Below, in pieces: positions 1 to 11,591 of a stretch of 52,711 nt of DNA. A program made the translations under genes and the position numbers. The notes under the pieces were generated by a model. That model was not told where the DNA came from. It did no database searches and saw only the letters and a program-made list of their open reading frames with translations. The first letter of the stretch is position 1; each line of letters opens with the position of its first letter. The stretch is from Byssothecium circinans (Eukaryota > Ascomycota > Dothideomycetes > Pleosporales > Massarinaceae). The stretch covers positions 235,073-287,783 of the forward strand of contig ML976987.1 in assembly GCA_010015675.1 (NCBI GenBank), read 5' to 3'.

Positions 1-1271
1 CTATTAATCTATAGTATAAGGTAGGTTTTAGCTACTAATACTTTATAGGTTAATAACTATTTTATTACGTAAGCTAAGGCTATAAAAATTTAATAGCTAT
101 TAGATAATATATATATCTATTTAGGTTTAAAATTTTAAAAGAAAATATCAAGGTTTAGCTTTATTATTAAGATAATACTCTTTGGTTTTCCTTGCCAAGC
201 AATTCTGCGCGGTTCGATGGTGTGCGCGGTTCGATGGTGCTTTACGTTACCGCATTAGTGTACTAAAACCTAAAGAACGCTATATAGACCTCTTCCCTCT
301 AGACCTAACCTATACTATATACTAAAAAAACTAAAACTCTCCTTTTAGAGGTTTAATGTAGTCTAGATACCTCTCCTTTTCTTCCTCCCCCTTTAAAGCA
401 ATATTTATTCGCGCTTATATGTATACTATTCCTACCTATCACCTAACTACCTAAGAAATAGTCTTTAAAAAGATGTAAGAAGAGGATCTATAGGAAAGGT
501 CCTAGAACTATAGTTCCTAATATCTATATTTATGTCCTACCTAGGTACTATAGTAATGTCCTGTGGGTAGGAAATAGCTACTATAATAGAGTTTAGTTCT
601 ATAGTAATCTTATCTACCTCCTAGTGCTATAACCTTAATGCAGTTCAACTATAAGAGGTAGAGTCATGTAAGTAAGGCATGCTACTATAATAAATATATT
701 GCTAGCCTGACTCTCCTAAAGCATAGCGAGCATGTGAAAAACACATGCCTAGAGGATTCATCCCGTGTGAAGCAAGATATTAGTAATAACCGCTATAAAC
801 TTGGCCCTCCTAGCCCTCTATCCACTCGCGATGGCTACAACTCCAGCTAACTCTCCTCTAATAGGCTAGGAATGAATTTGGTGATCCGAACGACTAGATT
901 AGTCAGCCTGAATGCTGGCTTAGCACTCCGCGAGGTAAGAATTAAAGTAAACTAAACTACTTTATACATCTTAAATGTCCTAGGTTCCCATTACATTACT
1001 TCACTTCGCAGGGGCCTAGATAATATGGTCGTGTTACCTTATTAGTATATGTAAAACAGAGTAGCAGCAGTCCTTAATGCTTGGCCAACTCAGTCAAACC
1101 AAGCCCACAATACCATTGCAATGACAACGGTAACAAGCACCGCCTAGCTAGCGGCTCGCCAGTTCCATGGCTCTGGTAAGTTGCGACATCTGCTGCTTAA
1201 AAGTACATGCTTGGTTACTTAGAGATAGAGACGATGGGCCTAACGAGATTGACTTTTATATAGAAGAAACT
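1..1271. other. TA-rich, RIP-like intergenic DNA
   Basis: The first 1.1 kb is very rich in TA dinucleotides and has no reading frame I can assign. This fits old repeat DNA degraded by repeat-induced point mutation, though no family is recognisable. The only local structure I found is a perfect 17-bp tandem duplication at 206-239. From about 1100 composition moves toward normal coding DNA, just before the Ric-8 gene. Confidence 0.6.
206..239. repeat. 17-bp perfect tandem duplication
   Basis: The unit TGCGCGGTTCGATGGTG occurs twice back to back (206-222 and 223-239). It is a GC-rich island in an otherwise TA-rich stretch. It contains a GGTTCGA string like a tRNA B-box, but no tRNA fold is visible around it. 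Confidence 0.8.
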
Positions 1272-2952
1272 ATGGGAAGGAAGGACATTGAAAACGCTCT
1301 AGACGTGCTGGAGGCGGACGTCAAGAAGACGAATAATACGTCCCAAAGTGAGTCGTTTGTCCCTATAAACCTAGCACTAGTTCAAACCCTTTCGCCGCTC
1401 GTGCGACATTTAAAGTCCCTTAATACATACAGCTATTACCCGCTACTGCGCCGCATTGGCTAACATATCTTACAGAACTCAATGACATACTCCAACGGCT
1501 TAGAAACCATACCAGCCTCGATGAACTGGATCCTCTTTTCACAAAGCGTGGCATCTCTATCTGCTGTCGCTACAGCTTCGACGCATCCTCGCCGACCACA
1601 GGCCGCATTGCTTTGCGGTGTCTCTGTAACATCTTGTTTCTGGCGGAACCGACGAGACAGATATTCGTCAACGAAAATTATATAAAGGAAACCGTAGAGC
1701 GGATGAAGGTATGCCTAACACCCTCACGGTTACAATCGCTTACCAACCGTAGAGCACCCACCCCGATGATGAGTTGCTATCAGCAAGGCTGCTGCTTCTT
1801 TGTACATACGGAACGGATTTGAACTTTAATCCCCTTTTTGAGAAGCACAATATTGCGGAGATTATCAACACGGTATGTTTCTCACGTTGTGGTGCAGTCT
1901 GAGCCACATCGGCGAGGCAGTAATTTCTCTTATATCCGAACGCTAACATTTACTTCTCAGAATATATCTCGCCATGCGAAGCTCGTTGCGAGCGATCCAG
2001 AAAGGTCTCTACCACAGGCCACCTCATCTCTGCGTGTAGTGAGAGCCTAAAGCTCCTCTATAACCTACTGGCCCACTATCCACATCATGCGCCGCGTTTC
2101 TCCGAGTCTTTACTTCCGATCCTCAAGATACTTAACAACGTCACTGTTCCTTCACCTCCCCTACAGCCTCCCATATCGTCGCTGATCAACCCCCTCGTCT
2201 ACCTCGACCTCGGGGACACAAATACTCGAAATTCCGAACAAGATCATTTGTTCCCACGGTTCGATAACAACATTAACGTGGATCGATTAGTCCATATCCT
2301 CGACCTCGCTACCCGGGCTTACAATGACGAGGAAATGGATAAACATGTCTCGCCGCTCGTGCAAGTCCTCGTCCGGATTGCGGAGCTTGCCCTACCCGGT
2401 CCAAAAGCGCGTTTACGTGCGCTCCTTCTACCGTCCAACGCGGATCGAGAGAGGGTGCTTGGTACGGGCGACTCCTTACCGGCAAGACTACTGAGGCTTT
2501 CTGCTGCACTGGCAGCACCTAATCTCAGACAGATTGTTCCAGCCTTGCTCTTTGAACTCTCTGACAAAGATGTACAACGGTTCGTGCACAATATCGGGTA
2601 TGGATATGCGGCTGGTTTTCTGCAAATCAATGGCCTGCAACTCCCATCCGGCGAACTGGATGGCGATGCTGAGGGCGGAAACAACGATAAGGCCACAAAT
2701 GAAACCGTTGAAGTCAATCCTGTTACGGGCCAGACGCGAGACATGGAACCGGAGCTTCACATACCGGAGATGACTGATGAAGAAAAGGAGCGTGAGGCAG
2801 AGAGGCTCTTTGTTCTATTTGAAAGGTCGGTTCTAGCCTCTTTACGTTTTTCTTTACTGACCTTACCTAGGTTACGGGCAACTGGTGTTGTGGATGTTGA
2901 GAACCCAGTAGCTCAGGCCGTGCGTGAAGGTCGGTTTGAGGAAGTCGATTAA
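1272..2952 (+). CDS. ric8: Ric-8 / synembryn, G-alpha chaperone and exchange factor
   Basis: Cytosolic armadillo-like protein that acts on G-alpha subunits (nucleotide exchange and folding) upstream of cAMP signalling. The spliced model is exons 1272-1347, 1476-1708, 1753-1872, 1961-2004, 2040-2825 and 2871-2952, which gives 446 aa, near the usual fungal length. Family-like stretches are ALRCLCNILFLAEPTRQIFV, the NISRHAK helix, SESLKLLYNLLAHYP and the C-terminal TDEEKEREAERLFVLFERLR. Introns 1 (128 nt, GTGAGT, CTAAC branch site) and 2-3 are ordinary. Introns 4 (35 nt, 2005-2039) and 5 (45 nt, 2826-2870) are very short. Without intron 4 the frame shifts and stops, so either a tiny intron or a 1-nt lesion lies there. 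The start at 1272 is the first ATG giving a family-like N-terminus; an in-frame ATG at 1167 is possible. The family call is firm, the splice model moderate. Confidence 0.85.
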
Positions 2953-3684
2953 GCTGTAGATTTCAATGTCGGCCGTGCCCTGTAGATGCCCCAGCTGAAA
3001 TGGGTTACAGGGTATAAAAGACCTCCAGCACCCCAAGGTCGAGCCACCATTCGTTTGCACCTTTGTGAATATGATGTATCTCAAGGGATAGGCGATTATT
3101 GCTCTACTTGCTCGTATGACCAATCAGGACGGTGTACGCGGCCAACAGGCACACCTGCCACATACGGGTAGCGCGGATTGGTTAGCGCTCCCTCGGCTCG
3201 TTTTCAGACTGTGTGCCGATCGACACTTTTGACGAATAACACGCGCGAACACATAATTGGACCTCGAAAAAAGACCCCACATCGTGGAGTCCATACCGCG
3301 TGTTGGCACTCGAACTAGCGCACGACTGCAACATGTCCAACCACCTCTCACCCTTCTGGCAGAATATGGTGGAAGAAATGTGGGGAGGGGAAGGGTGTGT
3401 GTAAGAAAGCGGTGGATTTTTGGAGGTATGGATGTGGAAAAGGGAATAAGAGTGAGAAAAGGTTGAAAAGGGTATAGGCTGTACATAACTGTCTATAGTG
3501 ATGACGATGACGATGATCAGTATTATTAGATAACAGCGATGAGGAGGACGAGTATGAGATGTACCGTTCCGTTCGTAGGCAGGAATTTCGGGAATTCCCA
3601 GCTTCAGAAAATGGGGGAAAATGTATCCAGACTTTCCGAGCCCCAACTATCCAACCCAAGTCTCCCCCCCTCACAATACAATCC
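2953..3684. other. Convergent intergenic region
   Basis: This is the 3' space between Ric-8 (+) and phosphoserine phosphatase (-). Both genes end toward it, so it should hold their 3' UTRs and polyadenylation sites. The open frames in it have no protein-like character. I see no repeat or RNA gene. Confidence 0.6.
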
Positions 3685-4851
3685 CTACCGTAGTAGCTCT
3701 TCTTGCTCCTCCTGACTGATCCCAAACAAATACAAAACATCCAACATGCTCTCAGAGTTCATCCGCGCAGGAGCCTGCATCTGCACGTTAGGTTTTGCAT
3801 GGAACGCGACGCCCAAGCCCGCAACGGCCATCATGGGCAGGTCATTCGCGCCATCGCCTACGCAAACTACTTGTTCAAGTAATATCCCCTCTTTCTCCGC
3901 GATTTCTAATACATGTTGGCGTTTCCGCTCCGCGTGTACGATCTCGCCGGTGAGTTCGCCGGTGAGCTGGGTACCGTCTGGCGAGACGACGAGGTGGTTC
4001 GCAAACGCATAGTCGAGACCGAGCTGACCGGCAATATACTGCGCAAGGGGAGTAAAGCCACCGCTTAGCACCGCCGTCTTGAAACCTAACCTCTTCAACG
4101 CTTTCAACAGTTCCGGAACACCCTTATTAAATGTCAACCGCCCCTTCAACGTCTCCCAGACACTACTCGGCACACCCTTCAACAACTGACATCTCGCGCG
4201 CAAACTCTGTTCAAAGTCCAACTCCCCATTCATAGCTGCGGCCGTAATCGCCGAAACCTGTTCCTGCACGCCGATCAGGGCGGCGATCTCGTCGATGACC
4301 TCTTGCTGGATGAGCGTGGAGTCCATATCAAAGACGGCGAGGCGTTTATAGCGGCGATGAACGGTGGAAAGTTGAAACACGGCTTCTATATTCCATTCGC
4401 GCTCGAACCTGCTGATCTTCTCATGCCGTCGCAATATCTCGAGCGTGACGCCTGAGGTGCTAGGGAGCGGGAACTCGACCTCTACCACTCTGCAAAACTT
4501 CTCTTTCTGCAGCCGCTTGCTTGTGATGGTGTCTTCTTGCAGGCCGGGTATTATGGATGTCAGGGTAGCGAAGAAATCCGTTAGGCAGCTCTGGCTCATG
4601 TATCGCCCGTATAAGTGGTCGAGCGGGTTTGGGCCCGGGGTCGGAGGCTCGAGGGGGTAGTCGGACATTTTGCTGGTGGGGACGGCGCCATCTTTTAGGG
4701 ACTCGAGGGAGGCGGAGGGGAGGTGGTCGTTGGGCATGCGTGGGGAGGCATCGGGGTGGGGAAAGTAGTGTTGTGTGTTGGATTTGTAGAAGAGGGTTGC
4801 GATGAGGTGGGCGGGGGAGAGGTCGAGGGCGAAGGGTTTGGGGGCGGACAT
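3685..4851 (-). CDS. SER2: Phosphoserine phosphatase (HAD superfamily)
   Basis: Hydrolyses O-phosphoserine to L-serine, the last step of the phosphorylated serine pathway; cytosolic. Single exon, 388 aa from the first ATG (4851); the frame is open upstream but has no earlier ATG. All HAD signatures are visible: motif I DMDSTL (nucleophile D175, acid/base D177), motif II VLSGGFTPLA (about 261-270), a conserved Lys in the KRQHVLEIAEK helix, and motif III GDGANDLPM (332-340), which binds Mg2+. The N-terminal 165 residues resemble the weakly conserved ACT-like half of eukaryotic SerB proteins, preceded by a Pro/Ser-rich insert (about 35-80). It is divergently oriented from the SDR gene at 5316, with about 460 bp of shared upstream DNA. 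Nothing looks broken. Confidence 0.95.
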   Translation of the reverse strand: MSAPKPFALDLSPAHLIATLFYKSNTQHYFPHPDASPRMPNDHLPSASLESLKDGAVPTSKMSDYPLEPPTPGPNPLDHLYGRYMSQSCLTDFFATLTSIIPGLQEDTITSKRLQKEKFCRVVEVEFPLPSTSGVTLEILRRHEKISRFEREWNIEAVFQLSTVHRRYKRLAVFDMDSTLIQQEVIDEIAALIGVQEQVSAITAAAMNGELDFEQSLRARCQLLKGVPSSVWETLKGRLTFNKGVPELLKALKRLGFKTAVLSGGFTPLAQYIAGQLGLDYAFANHLVVSPDGTQLTGELTGEIVHAERKRQHVLEIAEKEGILLEQVVCVGDGANDLPMMAVAGLGVAFHAKPNVQMQAPARMNSESMLDVLYLFGISQEEQEELLR

Positions 4852-5315
4852 GGTGAAGAGTAAAATATAGGGGTGAGAAGGGCGAAAGGGGAGGGAAGGA
4901 AAGGTGAGTGGTTCAATCGCTACATACTTCCGGGAGGCATGTTGGGAGGAAGTGGGCACGTGGCGCGGTCGCGGGGTCAGGAACAAAAAATATGTTGCAG
5001 GGGCTGTGAGATAGACGAGGCACTAAGCCCTATGACCCCCACCGTTGATCTTTAGACTTTGAGTCTATCGTCATCTCAACGCGGTATTGAGGGGCAAATA
5101 GTGATTGTCGTCGTCTTACGATATCGGGCCACTTTGCCACACTTCTGTCTGTGAGATGTGTGTCTCGCATGAACCACCTGAAAGAGTAATAAGAATGCAG
5201 CCCCCACAGCTGACCTCCAAGCGAGGCTGAAGCGATAGCTGAACCTCTATTTCCCCTCCTCCACTCCATCCTCACTGCCGTGTCTCTTCCACCTCACACT
5301 CGGTCTATTCGAAAG
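4852..5315. other. Shared divergent promoter region
   Basis: About 460 bp between the start codons of the phosphatase (-) and the SDR gene (+). Pyrimidine-rich tracts lie just before both starts, as is common for fungal promoters. No specific binding site can be assigned with confidence. Confidence 0.5.
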
Positions 5316-6407
5316 ATGACTTCCCAAGATCCCAATGGCCTCTCGAGAATGATCCGCCAATCTCCTCCAGTCGACCTCTCCATTCCCTACGACGCCAATT
5401 GGGTCGCCAACAAAACGATCCTCATCACAGGCGGAGCTTCTGGTTTCGGCGCTGGATTCGTACGGCACTGGGCAAAGCATGGTGCTTTCGTCGTGCTGGG
5501 TGATATTGACACCGAGAAAGGTGATGCCCTAGCCCGCGAAGTGCGCAAGGAGACTGGAAAAGAGAACGTCCATTTCGTACACTGCGACGTCACCGACTGG
5601 CAATCGCAGGTCAACTTCTTCAAGGAGGCCGTCAAGTTGAGTCCGCATGGGGGAATCGATACCGTGGTCGCGAATGCCGGCATTGCTGGGCGCGACCACA
5701 TCCTGAGCCCACGCGATTTGAGTGTTGCGGAGCCGAAACCACCATCGCTAAAGACTATGGACGTGAACTGCACGGGTGTGCTATACACGGTGCATTTGGC
5801 GTACTACTGGCTTCCGCTCAACCCCGGATCTCAAGTGTGCAGTCTCGATACGGATCCGACGACACAAGCCCGAGACAGACATATACTGCTGCTGGGCAGT
5901 ATGGCATCGCTGGGTCCAATAACCCTCGCCCCTCAATATGGCGCGTCGAAACACGCAGTCCTCGGCATATTCCGCGCCCTCCGCGGATGCACCCATGTCC
6001 ATGGCGTACGCATCAACCTCCTCTGCCCCTACTTTGTCGATACCGCCATCATCGATCCACCAGCGCGTTTCCTCCTCGCGGGCAGCAAACTGGGCAAAGT
6101 GGAAGACGTGGTCGATGCTGGGACACGCTTTGTCGCAGACTCTAGGATTCTGGGGAGGGCGCTGGTAATCGGGCCTAAGGTGTCGGTCAAGCAGGACGAG
6201 ACAGGCGAGTGGGTGCTTGTGGATCGTGGGATGGAGGGAGCTAGCGAGAAGGCGATTTGGGAGGCGTATGCGGATGACTGGGTCGAACAGGAACCGTTCA
6301 ATCGGAATATTGTCAAGCTGCTGAACGCGCTGCAGGCGGCGAGGGGATGGAGTGGGTGGTTGAGGGATATAGTTGGCGCGGTCAAGTATGCACTGGGATG
6401 GAGATAA
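5316..6407 (+). CDS. Short-chain dehydrogenase/reductase
   Basis: NAD(P)-dependent oxidoreductase of unknown substrate. Intronless, 363 aa from the ATG at 5316; the frame is open to 5280 but only by a GTG. Classical SDR motifs are present in order: Rossmann glycine motif TGGASGFG (about 38-45), an acidic residue at the end of beta-2 (LGDID) that favours NAD, VANAGIAG (NAG motif), the catalytic Ser region LLLGSMAS, and the catalytic pair in YGASK (Y208, K212). The extra C-terminal 100 residues end in a moderately hydrophobic, Trp/Gly-rich segment, which may associate with membranes. Length (363) exceeds the usual 250-300 because of a 30-residue N-terminal lead and this tail. The substrate cannot be told from sequence. 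Confidence 0.9.
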   Translation: MTSQDPNGLSRMIRQSPPVDLSIPYDANWVANKTILITGGASGFGAGFVRHWAKHGAFVVLGDIDTEKGDALAREVRKETGKENVHFVHCDVTDWQSQVNFFKEAVKLSPHGGIDTVVANAGIAGRDHILSPRDLSVAEPKPPSLKTMDVNCTGVLYTVHLAYYWLPLNPGSQVCSLDTDPTTQARDRHILLLGSMASLGPITLAPQYGASKHAVLGIFRALRGCTHVHGVRINLLCPYFVDTAIIDPPARFLLAGSKLGKVEDVVDAGTRFVADSRILGRALVIGPKVSVKQDETGEWVLVDRGMEGASEKAIWEAYADDWVEQEPFNRNIVKLLNALQAARGWSGWLRDIVGAVKYALGWR

Positions 6408-6963
6408 GTGTATCCGCGTCATATTAGATCATTTAGATGGATGGAGGAACTTTCATGAATTACATTTGTCATGGATGTCTGTGGAACTAGTTCCGAGCAT
6501 TCCGAAGCATTATTAATAATTTTGGCACAGTATTCGATCCGGTCTTTTGGACTCCAAACATACCATCGGGTGCGAGCAGATCATCCGACACGTGACTTTG
6601 ATAGCGCTATGCACCCCGGTATTCCCGACTTCTAGACCTCGCGTCGGCTAAAGTTGCCCTGGCGATGACGTCGGAATGCGGGTCGTGCGGATCGGCGGAA
6701 GCCAGCAGGGATACCGTCTTGGAATCGCGTCTTGTGTTGTGCATGACGCCACAACTAATTACTTTCACGCGTCAATGGACTAACTATTCGTTTACTCCCT
6801 CGTTGAATTTACGGACGCGTGTCGCATCGGTGATTCACTTTCTCGTCGCTCGCTCTTCCGTCTTGACGTAATCAGATCCACGAACCTTCCTCACACATCA
6901 CAGTCGACTCTTGACAGCGGGCCCACGTCGTCACACTGCCAACGCTCCGTTTCCCGCCAGGCC
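6408..6963. other. Intergenic region and glucosyltransferase promoter
   Basis: About 550 bp between the SDR stop and the ATG at 6964. It should hold the SDR 3' UTR and the promoter/5' leader of the next gene. The short open frames have no protein-like character. Confidence 0.5.
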
Positions 6964-9900
6964 ATGGCTGACGACAGCCATGGACAAACATCGCCGCCCG
7001 CCCAGGTCCCGACCGCCATCGACATCCACGAGCCTGAATTCCCGTCGCCTACCTCAAATGAAGCGCCTCCTAGCCATGCGCTGGCAAGTCCCCTCCATCA
7101 CCCAGTAGCCCGTGGCGCTTCTTTGAATGACCTGCCTCCGACAATGAATTCACGTGATAATGTACCAGAGGATGCTGGGCAGGTGGCCCCGCCGGTCCCC
7201 AAGAAAGAGGGCGACGTGTTGACGCTTCCGAGGCCTCCCATGCAACAAAAGTTCGTGACTGAACGGCCACAGCCTAAGGAGAGAACGGACTTGGGGCCGC
7301 AATTGGAGAGGGCGGGCTCCGTAGGGGAGAAGCTACCACAATTGGATCGCCAGGCGAGGTTGACCTTCGACCCCTATTCATCTGACTCCTCGTCTTCTTC
7401 AGACGAAGACGAGGAGGCCAGTACGCACACCGCGGAGCGAAGAGGAAGCACGGCACGCCGAAAGTCCAACGCAGGACCCTTTTCCCGCCTGAAAATCAAC
7501 AATGAGCACTTCAACACCAAAGGCCGCGTCTCGAAGAAAGACGGCCGTCTCCGCCTCTCCATCAACGAAACGATGAACAGTGGATACTTCGCGAAGACTC
7601 TCGGTGCTGGGATCCGCAAAACATTTAAGGGTGTAGACTCCGACTCCGAGTCTCTCTCCTCATCGTCGAAAGAGAATGAGAGGGATAGTCGGATAGCGGA
7701 AATTGACGAATTGATGGAAGATCCAAAACAGCGCGTTCGTCTTAATATCGTGGTGATTGTCATCGGGTCGCGCGGTGACATCCAACCCTTCCTCCGCATC
7801 GGCAAGATCCTCAAAGAAAACTACAACCACCGCGTACGCATCGCTACACACCCTGCCTTCAAGTCTTTTGTCGAAAATGACAGTGGTCTGGAATTTTTCA
7901 GTATCGGCGGCGATCCGTCCGAGCTCATGGCCTTTATGGTGAAAAACCCTGGGCTCATCCCAAATCTCGAGACAGTTCGAGAAGGTGAAATAGGGAAACG
8001 ACGAGCGGCCATGATGGAGATGTTTGAAGGCATGTGGAGGGCGTGTGTCAATAGCAAGGATGATGAGGTCGACAAGGCAAATTTGAAGATGATGGGTGAG
8101 AGGATACCGTTTGTGGCTGATGCTATCATCGCGAATCCCCCGAGTTTTGCGCCGCCGCATATTGCGGAGAGATTGGGTGTGCCATTGCACATGATGTTTA
8201 CGTACGTCTTCTTCCCCTTCTTCCATCTGTACTATACTGATAAGTCATAGTTTCCCCTACTCCCCCACTACATCGTTTCCCCATCCCCTCGCCAACATCA
8301 AAACGACCAACGTCTCCACACCCTACACAAATTTCATGTCGTACCCGCTCGTCGAAATGATGACCTGGCAAGGCCTCGGAGACCTCATCAATCGCTTCCG
8401 TCAAAAAACTCTGATGCTCGAAGAAGTCAGCACATTATGGGCTCCAGGACAACTCTACCGTCTAAAAGTCCCGTACACGTATATGTGGAGTCCTGGGCTT
8501 GTGCCAAAGCCCAAAGACTGGAGCAGCGAGATTAGTGTTACAGGATTTGTGTTTTTAGATTTGGCAAGTTCGTTCGAGCCGCCCGATGACCTTGCCAAGT
8601 TTTTGGACGCGGGGCCACCGCCTGTGTACATTGGGTTTGGAAGTATTGTCGTCGACGACCCGGATGAATTCACGAAATTGATTTACCGCGCCGTCCAAAT
8701 CGCTGGGGTGCGCGCCCTCGTGTCTAAAGGCTGGGGCGGCTTCGGTTCGAATGAGTCCTGCCCCGAAAACATCTTCATGCTGGATAATACGCCGCATGAC
8801 TGGCTCTTCCCAAAGGTATCGGCTGTCGTCCATCATGGCGGCGCTGGAACCACCGCCATCGGACTCAAGTGCGCCAAACCCACCATGATCGTTCCTTTCT
8901 TTGGCGACCAGCCGTTCTGGGGCGATATGGTGTCCAAAGCGAAGGCGGGCGCGCATGAATGCATTCCGTACAAGAAGTTGACGGCGGAGAGACTAGCGGA
9001 GGGCATGAAACAATGCTTGACGGAAGAGGCAAACGCGAATGTGAAGAAGATCGCGGAGAGTATCGAGAAGGAGGGGGACGGGGCATTGAATGCTGTGAAA
9101 TCCTTCCACCGCAGTCTCCCGCTCCGATCCGATGAGTCGCTACGTTGTTCGTTGCTACCCAATCACGGCGCAGCCTGGCGCCTCAAGAACACATCCCTGC
9201 GCCTTTCCCCTCTTGCTGCAGAGCTCCTTGTCGAGTGGCGGAAAACCAAGTGGAGTGAGCTCCGCCTTCTACGACACTTTGAGTGGAATGACTTCGGCGG
9301 ACCTGGGGAACCAGTTACTGGTGTTTGGGGTGCAGTCGTGGATACCTTGGGCGATGTGGCGACGGGAGTGGGACTGGTGCCGGTGAATATGGCGAAGAGT
9401 GTTAAGAAGCGGGAGAAGTACTATGAGAAGCGGTTTCGGTTGAAGAAGAGGGATAAGAAAAGGAGACAACAACTCAAAAACGCCAAAAATGGGCCCGTCG
9501 ATGAGCATGAGCACAACAATATAAATGGCAGGATGCAAAACGGCACGACCAAAGAAGAGGAGGTCGAAAACGAGGAAGTGAAAGCGACAAAAGAGACAAA
9601 TGGAAATGCAAACGGTCGTCCGAACGCCCCTAATCGCGCCGAGTCCAGACTCTCCCAAATCTCCGAACCTGAAGACTGGCTCGCCGAAGAATTCGCTCAA
9701 GAAGCGGGCCACGGCTTCCACAAAACACTCTCCGCAGTCATAAAGTCGCCCATGCTCGTCTCCCTCGCCCTAACCCAAGGCTTTCACAACGCGCCCCGTC
9801 TCTACGGCGACGAAACTGTCCGTCCCCCACCCCGCGTGACCGGCTTCCACTCGGGCATACGCGCTGGACGGGACGAGATGGTATATGGTGTCCGCGACGG

Positions 9901-10774
9901 CGTGACCGGCTTGTGGACGCAACCATACCGCATGGCAAAACTGCAAGGCGTACTCGGCTTCGCGCGCGGCGTCGGTTTCGGTATCGGCGGTCTAGTGCTC
10001 AAGGACATCGCCGCTTTCTTCGGGCCCGGCGCGTATTTCTTAAAGGGTTTAGAAGAAGAATACCATAAAAAAGACAAACCGACGGCTTTTCTACGGCGGA
10101 GTCGCATTATGCAGGGGCATCGCGAGTTGCAGGAGCTGGAACCCAGACAGATACCATCAGATCCTGAGCATGATATCGATGATCGAAAAGAAGAGAGGAG
10201 TGCGATTGAGAAGAGAGTGGGCGAGGGGTGGAAGAAGATGCAACCTGTGATTAAGGCGGAGAAGAAGGGTGCGAGGAAGGGGATTACGGCTGCATTGTTG
10301 GGACAGCCGCATCGCAAGGACGGGCAGAGGATCGAGATGAGATCTGCAGAGGGCGATGGGGATGGAGGGGCAATTGCGGGGGTGAGTAAGACGAGGTCGG
10401 CGCCGTTGAATCGGACAGAGGCTTTACACGAGACTAAAAACCACGGAACCACGAATACGAACGGCCATTTTAACGACACCACGAACGCCAACGCGAACGC
10501 TCTGCACAAATCCCCCTCAGACCCGCAACGCCACGCACCTGGTAAAGAGAACCAGCATTGGCACAGGAAACACGGCCACCACCGCCATCATCAGTTCGAA
10601 CCAATGGAGAAATTCGAGCGTAACGAGGCGAAGGAGAAGGCTTTACCCGCGCTGCCGAAGGATGCGGTGCCTGGGGTTTTCAAGGCGAGTTTGGAGGGGA
10701 ACGGGGAGCCGGTTAGGGGGAAGAGTGTCGAGGGCGTGGAGATGGGGGTGAGGGCTGAGGGTTTGGGGCTGTGA
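6964..10774 (+). CDS. Sterol 3-beta-glucosyltransferase-like protein (GT28/UGT fold)
   Basis: Predicted to transfer glucose from UDP-glucose to a sterol or other lipid. Two exons (6964-8201, 8251-10774) with a 49-nt intron (GTACGT..CATAG) give 1253 aa. The first 250 residues are disordered and Ser/Asp/Glu-rich. The GT28-type N-domain starts near 260 with GSRGDIQPFLRIGKIL. The C-domain has VYIGFGSIVVDDP (about 534) and the donor-binding VVHHGGAGTTAIGLKCAKP (about 605) followed by FGDQPFWGD. A Lys/Arg-rich linker (about 720-890) leads to a Gly-rich region near 900-1000 (GVRDGVTGLWTQPYR, GFARGVGFGIGGLV) that recalls C-terminal segments of VPS13/ATG2 lipid-transfer proteins. The tail is low complexity and His-rich. 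I see no PH or GRAM domain, unlike Atg26. Start chosen for the GCCATGG context. Confidence 0.85.
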
Positions 10775-11318
10775 TGGTGGGTTGGTGGGTTGGGTAATGG
10801 TGGGGAGATGGGCTCCGTGTGTGAGGTGCGAGATGTATGATCATTCATAGTTTTTTCGTTTGTTGGTTCGGGGTCGGGTTTGGGCTCTGGGATTCTTTTT
10901 GTTCAGTCAGGTCAAGGCTGGGGTTTGGGTTCTGATTAGGGGTGTGGGTCTAGACGTTTGGGCTTTTGTGTATATGCGGTTATGAGATACCCCCTTCTCT
11001 TATTTTTATCTGTATATATTTCTACGGTATTTCTACTTGGGGTTCGCGGTCTGGTTCTACTTGTCGTTTAGTCTTACAAGCTTGATCTATTGTATTCTAT
11101 ACATTGTACATTAAACGTTACACATAGTTGAATTAGTACTCCTAATCGCGTTGCCTGGTGTACTCGGGCCACCGTTCAAACGCGCCCGCCCAGGCGCCAG
11201 GCCGAATTCTGTCACACGTGCGTGGCCTAGAATATATTACTCAGTGCCTAGTTCGTAACTTACTCACCCTACCACCACAACTCTAGCACCAGCAACACCA
11301 CCACCAACGCCACCATCA
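10775..11318. other. Intergenic region upstream of the interrupted gene
   Basis: G/T-rich 3' UTR of the glucosyltransferase (10775-11000), then the promoter and an ACC-rich leader of the gene starting at 11319. No other gene is visible. Confidence 0.5.
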
Positions 11319-11425
11319 ATGCCAACCATGGCAACCCCCTCTGTGCCAACAACCCCCAAGCTACCGTGCACATGCACGCTCCACCGCCTCCCCGCAGAGA
11401 TCCGTCTGTACGTCTTCGGTTACGC

Positions 11426-11433
11426 CTTCCTCG
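11426..11433 (+). repeat. Target-site duplication, left copy
   Basis: CTTCCTCG directly precedes the left inverted repeat of the hAT element and recurs exactly after its right end (14485-14492). Eight base pairs is the diagnostic length for hAT insertions. Confidence 0.95.
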
Positions 11434-11454
11434 CATAGTTGTCAACAATCAAGC
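11434..11454 (+). repeat. hAT copy 1 left terminal inverted repeat
   Basis: 21-bp end that pairs with 14464-14484 with two mismatches (positions 3 and 5). The core TTGTCAACAATCAAGC is identical at both ends. Confidence 0.9.
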
Positions 11455-11591
11455 CAATCCAAGCTGAGGCGTTAGCTTGGATTGCTCGTTTTTTGAGGGC
11501 GTCAGCTTGGATTGTTGGGGCTAACAAGCTGAGATCGTGAGCTTGATTGAGGCTTGATTGATAGGCTTGATAGCCTGTACTAGCGCTAGCC

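Noticed and set aside
206..239. tRNA B-box-like GGTTCGA
   Set aside because: No A-box, acceptor stem or anticodon arm around it; it is part of a 17-bp tandem duplication.
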